A DNA stretch of 64,000 nucleotides from contig CBFIHZ010000017.1 in NCBI GenBank assembly GCA_965662545.1, positions 17,902 to 81,901 on the forward strand, read 5' to 3'. Below, in pieces: positions 33,727 to 41,898 of the stretch (position 1 is its first letter; each line of letters starts with the position of its first letter). The stretch comes from CPC320 sp002684375. Its GTDB lineage: Bacteria; Pseudomonadota; Alphaproteobacteria; Rhodobacterales; Rhodobacteraceae. Under the pieces are notes generated by a model, which had not been told where the DNA came from, ran no database searches, and saw only the letters and a program-made list of their open reading frames with translations. A program made the position numbers and the translations under genes.

Positions 33727-34998
33727 ATGTCATATTCTGAACGTCTATTTCTTACTGAATTATTTAATGCTGCAGTCAGCGCGGCCGACCCTAAAAGGGC
33801 GCTGTCCCGTTTCCTACCGGTCAAACCCAAAGGACGCACTGTGGTTATTGGTGCCGGCAAAGGTGCCGCTCAACTGGCGTCTGCCTTTGAGGAACTATGG
33901 GATGGCCCGCTGAGCGGAGTGGTGGTGACGCGCTATGGGTTTGCGGCTCCGTGTCAACACATCGAGGTACTGGAAGCGTCTCATCCGGTGCCCGACGCAG
34001 CTGGTCTTGCGGCGAGCGCTGCGCTATTTGAGGCGGTGGGCGGCCTCGGCCCAGATGATTTGGTGGTGGCCTTAATCTGTGGGGGCGGGTCGTCTTTATT
34101 GCCCGCGCCGGTGGCGGGCTTGTCGCTGAGCGATGAGATTGCTCTGAACAGGGCTTTACTGGCCTCGGGTGCGCCGATTTCAGCGATGAATGTCATCCGC
34201 AAACAGATCAGCCAGATCAAAGGCGGTCAATTGGCTCGTGCAGCAGCGCCTGCCAAAGTGGTCAGTTTGATCGTGTCAGATGTGCCGGGGGATGACCCTG
34301 CGCAAGTTGCGTCCGGACCCACGGTTGGCGATGCAAGCGGCCCGGCGGATGCTCTGGCAGCGATCCGAACCTATGATATTGAGCTGCCGCCTAATATTCA
34401 AAACTTTATTGAAAGCCTGCCTCGGACGGCACCTGCGACAGAGCCGGTGACCGGCAATGAGGTGCATATTATTGCCTCGGCAAACAAGTCATTGGAAGCG
34501 GCGGCTGAGGTTGCGGCCGCTCAGGGTATTCCCGCAGTTGTTTTGTCGGATTCGATCGAGGGCGAGGCACGGGAAATCGCGAAAATGCATGCGGCGATTG
34601 CGGGTCAAATTGCAGATCGAGACCGCCCGTTCTCAGCACCGGTTGTGCTGTTGTCCGGTGGTGAGACCACGGTGACAATAGCAGGGCCGGGGGGGCGTGG
34701 TGGGCGCAATACTGAGTTTTTATTGTCGTTTGCCCGCGAGATTGAAGGTCGCAAAAACATCTATGCGCTCGCGGCTGATACGGATGGTATTGACGGCTCT
34801 GAGGATAATGCTGGCGCGTTCTGCGATGGCCTAAGTTGTGCAGAGATGCGTGGTGTTGGCACGGATCCTTCCGACGCCTTGCTTGGTCATGATGCTTGGT
34901 CGGCGTTTCAGGCCATTGATTCGCTCTTTGTCAGCGGGCCAACTGGGACCAATGTTAATGACTTCCGGGCGGTTTTCATTTCATCTGACCAGACATGA
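33727..34998 (+). CDS. Glycerate 2-kinase (MOFRL/DUF4147 family, TtuD/GckA-like)
   Basis: A 423-aa protein of the type-II glycerate kinase family, often misannotated as hydroxypyruvate reductase. Seen: VVIGAGKGAAQLASAFEELW, the loop ALICGGGSSLLPAPVAGLSL, the segment NVIRKQISQIKGGQLA, VSDVPGDDPAQVASGPT, VLLSGGETTVTI-GPGGRGGRN and the C-terminal MOFRL-type ADTDGIDGSEDNAGAF plus GPTGTNVNDFRAV. It would phosphorylate glycerate to 2-phosphoglycerate. Monocistronic, facing the histidine kinase convergently. Confidence 0.88.
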   Translation: MSYSERLFLTELFNAAVSAADPKRALSRFLPVKPKGRTVVIGAGKGAAQLASAFEELWDGPLSGVVVTRYGFAAPCQHIEVLEASHPVPDAAGLAASAALFEAVGGLGPDDLVVALICGGGSSLLPAPVAGLSLSDEIALNRALLASGAPISAMNVIRKQISQIKGGQLARAAAPAKVVSLIVSDVPGDDPAQVASGPTVGDASGPADALAAIRTYDIELPPNIQNFIESLPRTAPATEPVTGNEVHIIASANKSLEAAAEVAAAQGIPAVVLSDSIEGEAREIAKMHAAIAGQIADRDRPFSAPVVLLSGGETTVTIAGPGGRGGRNTEFLLSFAREIEGRKNIYALAADTDGIDGSEDNAGAFCDGLSCAEMRGVGTDPSDALLGHDAWSAFQAIDSLFVSGPTGTNVNDFRAVFISSDQT

Positions 34999-35075
34999 TC
35001 TTGGACTATCCTGCGTAGATGACCTCTGTTTTTCAAGACGATTGCTGTGGTAAGATCGCGCGACGGCCACGGTTG

Positions 35076-37694
35076 TCAGAGGGACCCCAAGCGGTCTGAT
35101 AGCATAGATTTTGAGTTTTGGATCAGTTCTTGGACCTCATCGGGAAGACGCTGACATGTGTCGGTGTCTTGAGATTTTGCTGCAGTTTCGAATTCGTTCA
35201 GCAAACGCTGCACCGAGGTTGCGCCGACCACCGCCGCAAAACCGGCGGCCTTATGAGCTGTTTGGGCCGCGGCAAGAAAATCACAGTCGCTGACCTGCTG
35301 CCTCATCGTCGTCACTGCGGTCTCACACTCTTCGACAAATTGGCTTAGATAATTTTCTAAAGTGGAAGTGTCCAAAAGCTCGAACAGAGCATCGAATACT
35401 TCGATATCAATCAAGTCGGTTTTTGACTGTGTCATGGTTGCAATCTCTTTGATGCTGTCGCTTGGCGATACCAGTGGCTGTTGGCGGCGCAGATAGGCGC
35501 GGTACAAGGCGGACCTAAGCGCCTTTTTATTGACAGGTTTGATGATAAGATCATCCATCCCAGCGGCCAGAAATTCTTCTATCTGCTCTGGTAAAGCGTG
35601 AGCTGTGAGCCCGATTATTGGAACTGTGTTATGCTCGGATGACTGTCGGATAATTTTGGTCGCGGTAATCCCGCTCATATGTGGCATACTGATATCCATC
35701 AAAATGGCATCAAAGTGCCCTTGTTGCGCAAGGTCAATTGCCTCTTGCCCATCTTTTGCTTCGACGATGTCATGCCCATCTAGGTGGAGCGAAGCAATGA
35801 GCATACTGCGGTAAATTTCATCATCTTCTGCGATCAAAAGCCGAAGTGGTTTTTCAAGCTCAACTTCAGATGTTTCTTTTGGCTCTTTGGCCGGAGGTGC
35901 GAAGGCGCTCTTTATATCTGCTTTTGTGGAGGTTTGAACCAATGGGAGTTCGAGCTTTACGGAAAATTTTGCACCTTGATTGACGGCGGTATCTACAAAA
36001 ACCTGTCCGCCCATGATCTCGGCTGCCCGTTTGGCAATGCCTAGGCTCAGACCAGATCCACCACCCGTTTTTGTATAGGCAGTCTCCAAAGATTTGAAAT
36101 TTTCAAAGACCGGCTGCATGTCGACGATCGGAATACCGGAACCGGTGTCACTGATCATAATGTCGATTTTTAGGGTGCCGTTCTGGGTGTCAACATCTGT
36201 TGATAATGCCACTTCTATTTTGCCGAATTTATTGAACTTTACTGCGCTGGTGACCAGATGAGTGAGCGTCAAAGCGAACAGCCGTTCGGACCCCAATACC
36301 AAATGGCTGTCTTGCGCTGGTTTGCGGAAGACCAGCCTGTTGTTTTGTGTTTTTGCCGTGCTTTGCTGATCGCTGATTACCGAATGGATGCTTTCGGCCA
36401 GAGAGAACGCTGCTGTAGCGAGCTTTGTTCGGTTTGGATTAAGCAACTGGTTTAATTCCAGCAAGTTGCCCAGTTGCTCCACCGCGGCTTTGCTATAGTT
36501 TTCGGAAATACCGGTCAGCCAAGTTTGTTGATCGTCAAGATCAGTCGTTTCTTTAAGCAGTTCAATGCTGGCCATGATCCCGTTTAGAGGCGTGCGTAAC
36601 TCATGGCTCATGATAGCCATAAATCGCGCTGTAGTCTGCTCTTCCTCGCGCATTTCGCTGAGAGCATCTTCCATTTTCTTTTTGAAATTGACTTGTTTGG
36701 ACAGGTTTTTCAGAACGATTAGAAGGGTTTCATTAGACTGAAGGATAAGGTTTGCCTCAATGGGGTGCAGGGTGCCATCCTCAGTGCGTAGGTCAAAGTT
36801 GACCACGGTTGCTGTGTCTTTAATAGATTGTTGGGCAAAAGCATGCTCGACGGCATCGGTCAATGCGATGCTGCCGACGGCTTGGTCTATCAGATCAGTG
36901 ACGTCACTTAGTTTGGCAACGGGTGGCCAAGACCCCCATAAGTTTATGGCTTCGTGATTGCTTTCGAGGATATTCCCAACCCGGTCCACCGATATGATGG
37001 GATCGCTGCTAAAACTGACTGTTTTTGCAAGAGTTGCGCGGACCCTATCGTGCGCAATTCTGCCGGAAATTGCCGAAAGGTATTGCAGTCGCATCAATGC
37101 AAAAAATCCGATAAAGGTCAGAAATCCCAGCAGACCTGCCGCCGACAGAACATTCAAAAAGCGTAAAGCGTTTTGAATGTTCTGAGCTTGCGTTTCCAGC
37201 AAAGTGGTTGCGTTATTTATTTGCAGTGCTTTGATTTCAAGTGAGATTGCCGTCGTGCGCGCCAATAATCCGGGCAGAGCCGCTAAGAGATCAGCATCGA
37301 CGGGATACACAAATTGCACCAGGCTATCTATTTCATTAATAACTGGGGCGAGCTGTTTAATTTTGGAAGGGTCTATTTTCGACGTATTCTGGTCGCTGTG
37401 ACTGGATACAAAAAGGGCATCGAAGTTTTCTCTAAAGGTGATTAAATCTGCGGCCGCCCCATCACTTTCTGCGGCTTTAAGTCCGGCGTCGTTGACGCTG
37501 GATACCGTCTCATCCAAACTTGCCAGGGCGGTTTGTAATACGTGGCTTTCACCTTTTTGTTCGGTTAGCGCGGCGGCTGTCCAAATATAGAATAAACCGC
37601 AAAACGCTAACAACATAAAAAACACTGAAATAGCAACGGTCGCAGCCACGTCGCTTAATTTCTTAGATTTTTGAAGCATAGTCAAAAATATCAT
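35076..37694 (-). CDS. Hybrid sensor histidine kinase with receiver and Hpt domains
   Basis: An 872-aa membrane sensor. A TM helix at about 20-42, a helical extracytoplasmic domain to about 180, a second TM at about 182-202, a PAS-like domain at about 220-335, HisKA with the phospho-acceptor His364 in MSHELRTPLNG, a HATPase region with DTGSGIP and GGSGLSLGIAKR, a receiver domain with the phospho-Asp in ILMDISMPHMSG, and a C-terminal Hpt domain with TAHKAAGF. So a full four-step phosphorelay lies in one chain. An ATG 5 codons later is an alternative start. It is divergent from a LuxR-type regulator, its likely partner (inference). Confidence 0.92.
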   Translation of the reverse strand: MIFLTMLQKSKKLSDVAATVAISVFFMLLAFCGLFYIWTAAALTEQKGESHVLQTALASLDETVSSVNDAGLKAAESDGAAADLITFRENFDALFVSSHSDQNTSKIDPSKIKQLAPVINEIDSLVQFVYPVDADLLAALPGLLARTTAISLEIKALQINNATTLLETQAQNIQNALRFLNVLSAAGLLGFLTFIGFFALMRLQYLSAISGRIAHDRVRATLAKTVSFSSDPIISVDRVGNILESNHEAINLWGSWPPVAKLSDVTDLIDQAVGSIALTDAVEHAFAQQSIKDTATVVNFDLRTEDGTLHPIEANLILQSNETLLIVLKNLSKQVNFKKKMEDALSEMREEEQTTARFMAIMSHELRTPLNGIMASIELLKETTDLDDQQTWLTGISENYSKAAVEQLGNLLELNQLLNPNRTKLATAAFSLAESIHSVISDQQSTAKTQNNRLVFRKPAQDSHLVLGSERLFALTLTHLVTSAVKFNKFGKIEVALSTDVDTQNGTLKIDIMISDTGSGIPIVDMQPVFENFKSLETAYTKTGGGSGLSLGIAKRAAEIMGGQVFVDTAVNQGAKFSVKLELPLVQTSTKADIKSAFAPPAKEPKETSEVELEKPLRLLIAEDDEIYRSMLIASLHLDGHDIVEAKDGQEAIDLAQQGHFDAILMDISMPHMSGITATKIIRQSSEHNTVPIIGLTAHALPEQIEEFLAAGMDDLIIKPVNKKALRSALYRAYLRRQQPLVSPSDSIKEIATMTQSKTDLIDIEVFDALFELLDTSTLENYLSQFVEECETAVTTMRQQVSDCDFLAAAQTAHKAAGFAAVVGATSVQRLLNEFETAAKSQDTDTCQRLPDEVQELIQNSKSMLSDRLGSL

Positions 37695-38072
37695 TTTTTC
37701 ACCAAAAAATATACAAGTCTGTCGACATTCACGTTCTCGCGGCTGATTTTTTATCGAGGCGCTTTAAGGCACATCCTGTCACAGCGTATAGCCGCAGTAT
37801 GGCATTATTCCTAGGTCGATGACCAGATAAACTTTTGTGAGGAAAAAGATTGATTTCAAAGCAAATATCCAAGACAGGCCGTAGAGACAATTTGGCCGTT
37901 GGATACGACTTGATCTGATGCTTCAGATATTTGTTGATCGGACATACAGACAAAATTGTCACCATCTTGCCAATCAAAAGATAAAATTATACAGTATTTA
38001 GTATTGAAATGGTTGCCATCGGATACAAAAAGTGAGCACAGTATAAGAAAGTTGGTGTTCTAGAGGTAAGGT
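37695..38072. promoter_or_regulatory. 378-bp divergent region between kinase and response regulator
   Basis: No gene or clear repeat recognised. It must hold the promoters of both divergent signalling genes; no -24/-12 element was found in it. Confidence 0.4.
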
Positions 38073-38705
38073 ATGGAACTGGAGAACGAAAAGATAAGTG
38101 TCCTGATTGCCGATGATCATGGTATGATACTCGATATACTTTCGCTGTATTTATCTGCCCAGACTGATATATCTGTAAAAACGGCTTCTGATGTTGAGGC
38201 TGCGGCTGATTTGTTGAAAACAGAAGGCAGTTTTGATGTAATATTGCTCGACTACAATATGCCGGGTATGCATGGTCTAAAGGGGTTTGACCGGATCTTG
38301 CGGTCTAATGCTTCAAAACCAGTTGCGATTTTAACGGGTAATCCAACGCGGCGTATGATGGACGAAGCTCTTGAAGCTGGTGCGGCAGGCATATTGCCCA
38401 AGACAATGCCGGCTAAAAGCCTTGCGAATGCCATTAGGTTTATCCACGCTGGTGAAACTTATATGCCATTAAGCCTGATGCGGGATGAAATGAATTCTCC
38501 GAGTTCGAACGGTGGGCCGCTGAGTTCAAGAGAGATGACGGTCTTGGCATTTTTGGGTGAAGGCAAACAAAACAAAGAAATTGCAAACGAGTTAGCCCTA
38601 TCTGAAGCGACGATTAAAATGCATGTGAAATCTATTTGTAAGAAACTGGATGCTAATAACCGAACGCATGCGGTCATTAATGCCCGAGACATGGGTCTTC
38701 TATGA
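38073..38705 (+). CDS. LuxR/NarL-family response regulator
   Basis: A 210-aa two-domain regulator. The receiver has the acidic pocket IADDHG near residue 12 and the phospho-Asp60 in VILLDYNMPGMHG. The C-terminal LuxR helix-turn-helix begins LSSREMTVLAFLGEGKQNKE and continues ALSEATIKMHVKSICKKL. The divergent hybrid kinase ends in an Hpt domain, the form needed to phosphorylate a separate receiver, so the two probably pair. It may control the adjacent flagellar cluster (inference from position only). Confidence 0.92.
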   Translation: MELENEKISVLIADDHGMILDILSLYLSAQTDISVKTASDVEAAADLLKTEGSFDVILLDYNMPGMHGLKGFDRILRSNASKPVAILTGNPTRRMMDEALEAGAAGILPKTMPAKSLANAIRFIHAGETYMPLSLMRDEMNSPSSNGGPLSSREMTVLAFLGEGKQNKEIANELALSEATIKMHVKSICKKLDANNRTHAVINARDMGLL

Positions 38706-38907
38706 TTATGCGGCGCGCTATTTGTGATCTAAGTACAAAAGCCGCTCTTTAAGACTGGTGACGGGTTATCAGAGCGCCGGTGACCCTAGCAAATTTCCGT
38801 GGGCTCAAATGAAAGTTTTGTCATTCGATAAACTTGGAATTGAGGAAGGCTCAGCGCGGAACAGTTTATGAAAGGTGCTAACAGACTTACTGGGCGTCCC
38901 GTTTCTT

Positions 38908-40032
38908 TCATGCTCGCCGCGGTTTCATTTTGAGCTGGCCGTCCGCAGGCGTTGCACTGGTATTCATGCCAAATTTCCGCAGTTTCTCAATAAGTGTTGT
39001 ACGTCTTAGGCCGAGTATTCTTGCCGCGTCTGGCGCGCTCCCGTTGCCTTGTTCTAAGGCTGCTTTAATCAAGGCTATTTCTGTTGCGTTCATAAAATCT
39101 TTTAAATTGAAGTCAGTGTTTTCGGTCAACAGGGATGCATAATTAAACTCACCTGTTGGTTCTGCAATTGCTTTGTCCTGATTGGATGTTGCGGCTTGTT
39201 CTTGTAAGTTTTCCAATGCATCCCAAAGTGTGGCTTGCTCCACTTCTTTTTCAGCGTCAAACGACAATAAGCTGCTGACCTCGGCCGCAGTTATTTTTTG
39301 GCCGCTGTAAAGCACTGATGCACGCTCAATAAAATTACGAAGCTCTCGTATGTTTCCTGGCCAGCTATATTTTTGCAGTGCTGTTAGCCCCGATGGGTCA
39401 AAAGATGGCGGTTGCATCCCCGGATTTTCGCTCTCCATACGTAGGACCAGAAACCTGAGCAATTCGGGAATGTCTTCCCGTCGTTCAGCCAGGGCGGGAA
39501 CGCGGATGGGGAAGACATTGATGCGATATAGAAGGTCTGCCCTGAATTGCCGTTCTTCTACTTGCGCTTCAATGTTTTGATGGGTGGCACAGACCAATCT
39601 GAAATCGACAGGTATTTCTTCGCTAGACCCAACGCGTTGAACGACGCGGCTTTCAAGAATTCTTAAAAGTTTTGCCTGCAATTCCAGAGGCATATCCCCT
39701 ATTTCGTCGAGGAATAATGTCCCGCCTTTGGCCTCTTCAAAGCGACCGGCGCGACGCTTTTCAGCCCCGGTGAAGGCGCCTTTTTCATATCCGAACAATT
39801 CGGCTTCGAGCAAGTCTGAAGGAATGGCAGCGCAGTTCACGGCTACCAGTTTACCTTTGCGTCCAGACATCAGGTGTATACCGCGCGCAACCAGTTCCTT
39901 GCCGGCACCCGTGGGCCCCTGAGCCATCACAGCGACGTTGAAGTCCGCCACTGAACTGATCAAATCGCGCATTTTACATGTTGCGAACGAAGATCCTATG
40001 ATCATTCGCGCCAAATGCAAATTCGAGTTCAT
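38908..40032 (-). CDS. fleQ: Sigma-54 activator lacking a receiver domain (FleQ-like)
   Basis: A 374-aa enhancer-binding protein that starts almost directly in the AAA+ domain. Walker A GPTGAGKE is at 39-46, the sigma-54-contacting GAFTGA at 85-90, Walker B GGTLFLDE at 103-110, an arginine-finger region RADLLYRINVFPIR, and a C-terminal Fis-type HTH near 315-360 (GSAPDAARILGLRRTTLIEKL). It has no N-terminal regulatory domain. It is divergent from the fleT-fliE operon, as with R. sphaeroides FleQ/FleT. It should bind enhancers and switch on sigma-54 flagellar promoters; the symbol is by analogy. Confidence 0.85.
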   Translation of the reverse strand: MNSNLHLARMIIGSSFATCKMRDLISSVADFNVAVMAQGPTGAGKELVARGIHLMSGRKGKLVAVNCAAIPSDLLEAELFGYEKGAFTGAEKRRAGRFEEAKGGTLFLDEIGDMPLELQAKLLRILESRVVQRVGSSEEIPVDFRLVCATHQNIEAQVEERQFRADLLYRINVFPIRVPALAERREDIPELLRFLVLRMESENPGMQPPSFDPSGLTALQKYSWPGNIRELRNFIERASVLYSGQKITAAEVSSLLSFDAEKEVEQATLWDALENLQEQAATSNQDKAIAEPTGEFNYASLLTENTDFNLKDFMNATEIALIKAALEQGNGSAPDAARILGLRRTTLIEKLRKFGMNTSATPADGQLKMKPRRA

Positions 40033-40218
40033 TTTTCCTGCCTTTTTAACAAAGAGATAGCAGACGAACTTAAATTATTAAACTCGTTTTTTTGTTGGTT
40101 CGTCATAAATTATTGATACGATATGTCTCTTTAAAGAGTAATATTAGCATAAGTCCTTTAATATTCTACATTTTAAACTGTAAAATTCGAAAATATACTT
40201 TTTGATGCGAGGCGCTGC

Positions 40219-40237
40219 TGTGGGCTATTTGCCCACA
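40219..40237. promoter_or_regulatory. Palindrome upstream of the fleT sigma-54 promoter
   Basis: TGTGGGC, 5 nt, GCCCACA: a perfect 7-bp inverted repeat centred at 40228, about 79 bp before the expected transcription start from the -24/-12 box at 40281. The distance suits an enhancer for the FleQ-like activator. No second copy was found near the other sigma-54 promoters. Confidence 0.5.
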
Positions 40238-40280
40238 AGGTTAAAATAATTTGATCTGACATAGCTGTATTTGCAAAAGA

Positions 40281-40295
40281 TGGCACACTTATTGC
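40281..40295 (+). promoter_or_regulatory. Sigma-54 promoter of fleT-fliEFGHIJ
   Basis: TGGCAC, 5 nt, TTGC, with exactly 10 nt between GG and GC, matching the -24/-12 consensus. Expected start near 40306. This excludes the open frame above 40328 from the fleT coding region. Confidence 0.85.
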
Positions 40296-40327
40296 CTCTG
40301 TACAGAGGTTGCCGTCGGAGGGCGAGA

Positions 40328-41494
40328 ATGTACAGAATCGTGATTGAGCCAAGTGAACTTGAGGTTGGGCAAAGTTTGTATCAGACGTTGCGCGGTCACC
40401 GTGTGCCGACTGCTCTTCATCAAGACGCGCTCGCCTCTGATATTCCTGCTAAATGCGAGTATTTTGTTGCTTCTTCAGCCTTCGAGACACAAGTGGGTGG
40501 CACGCGGCCTTTGATTGAACGGGCGCGCAAAGTCGGCGCTAAATCACTGGTTGTAATATGTGAAAATGCAGAAAACTATGCGGTTCAGTCAGAATTAAAC
40601 GGAAAATTGCTAAGAGTTTCTTTTCCAAAGGTCAAAATATCCCAATCGCGAGAGTATATTGTTTTGTTTATGGCAAGCCTTTTGCATGGAACTGGTTTGG
40701 CTGTGCCGCGTGAACCTGCGAGTTGTCAACTTTTTGAACTTGCGGAGCGTGTGGCCAAAGCGGATGTAAGTGTGTTCATAAACGGCCCAACGGGAAGCGG
40801 TAAGGAAGTGTTGTCAAACTTCATTCATAATAACTCCAACCGAGATGGGCGTCAGTTTGTGGCGATCAATTGTGCTGCTATCCCCGAAAACATGTTGGAA
40901 GCGATGTTGTTCGGACATGAAAAAGGCTCATTTACCGGCGCATCCACCGCAAATGTGGGGATCATAAGGGCAGCCGACGGTGGAACACTTTTATTAGATG
41001 AAGTGTCTGAAATGTCTTTATCGTTACAAGCAAAGCTTCTTCGAGCCCTTCAGGAGAAAACGGTTACCCCGGTCGGGGGAACTAAGCCAATCACTGTTGA
41101 TGTGCGGGTTTTATCGACGTCTAATAGAAATATGGTCGCTGAATGTCAGTCTGGCAGGTTCCGAGAAGATTTGTTTTACCGTCTTAATGTGTTTCCTTTA
41201 ACAACGATGGCTTTATCGGAAAGAATACAAGACATCCTTCCCATTGCGATAGAATTACTCTTACGCCACTACAAAGATTTGGAAACGCTTCCATTGCTTG
41301 CAAACTGCGCTATCGAAAAATTGCAAAGCCATAACTGGCCAGGTAACGTTCGTGAATTGGACAATGTTTTGCAGCGCGCGACGGTTATGTGCACGGGGTT
41401 AGAAATAACCGGTGCTGACATCTTGTTTGATCGAACCACAGTTGCGCCAGCACAGCCCAAATTAGACCTCGCCACTGAAACTGGCCATGTGTGA
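40328..41494 (+). CDS. fleT: Sigma-54 activator without DNA-binding domain (FleT-like)
   Basis: Start at the ATG at 40328: it has GGAGGG upstream and lies just after the sigma-54 promoter; the frame is open to 40271, but that is promoter DNA. 388 aa. An N-terminal domain (about 1-125) of unrecognised type precedes an AAA+ domain with Walker A GPTGSGKE at 153-160 and Walker B GGTLLLDE at 218-225. The GAFTGA loop reads GSFTGA (200-205). The chain ends soon after the AAA+ lid (SHNWPGNVRELDNVLQRATV) with no Fis-type HTH. R. sphaeroides FleT likewise lacks a DNA-binding domain and works with FleQ (recall). Confidence 0.85.
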   Translation: MYRIVIEPSELEVGQSLYQTLRGHRVPTALHQDALASDIPAKCEYFVASSAFETQVGGTRPLIERARKVGAKSLVVICENAENYAVQSELNGKLLRVSFPKVKISQSREYIVLFMASLLHGTGLAVPREPASCQLFELAERVAKADVSVFINGPTGSGKEVLSNFIHNNSNRDGRQFVAINCAAIPENMLEAMLFGHEKGSFTGASTANVGIIRAADGGTLLLDEVSEMSLSLQAKLLRALQEKTVTPVGGTKPITVDVRVLSTSNRNMVAECQSGRFREDLFYRLNVFPLTTMALSERIQDILPIAIELLLRHYKDLETLPLLANCAIEKLQSHNWPGNVRELDNVLQRATVMCTGLEITGADILFDRTTVAPAQPKLDLATETGHV

Positions 41495-41509
41495 TAAAAG
41501 GATAAAACT

Positions 41510-41854
41510 ATGAGTTCTGGACTTTCTGTAGATGGAATTACTTCTGGGTCGCGCGTGCAAGAGGTTGCGATGCGTCGGGCAGATGATATGTTTAATAAAC
41601 TCGATAGCCTTGGATCGCTTGCAAAGACCAGTGAGCCGAGTTTTGCCGATCGATTTGTAGACTCACTAAACTCTGTAGCTGAGGCTCAAAATACCTCGAA
41701 AACAATGACACAGAACTATGAACTTGGGAAAGAGAATGACCTCGCTAAAGTGATGGTCGCGCAGCAGGTATCATCGTTGGGGTTTCAATTGGCGCTCAAC
41801 TTCCGCAATAAAGCGCTGAGCGCTTATAAAGACATTCTAAATATGCCTGTTTAA
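41510..41854 (+). CDS. fliE: Flagellar hook-basal body protein FliE
   Basis: A 114-aa adaptor joining the MS ring to the rod. The C-terminal helix with LAKVMVAQQVSSLGFQLAL and the ending NKALSAYKDILNMPV is diagnostic. It lies 15 bp after fleT, so both share the sigma-54 transcript. Exported through the flagellar apparatus; no signal peptide. Confidence 0.93.
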   Translation: MSSGLSVDGITSGSRVQEVAMRRADDMFNKLDSLGSLAKTSEPSFADRFVDSLNSVAEAQNTSKTMTQNYELGKENDLAKVMVAQQVSSLGFQLALNFRNKALSAYKDILNMPV

Positions 41855-41898
41855 TGCATTTAGCAGGCATATTACGTAAAGACTGGGGACTAAATTAG

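Noticed and set aside
40271..40327. Upstream extension of fleT
   Set aside because: This DNA contains the -24/-12 promoter; translation must start at 40328.
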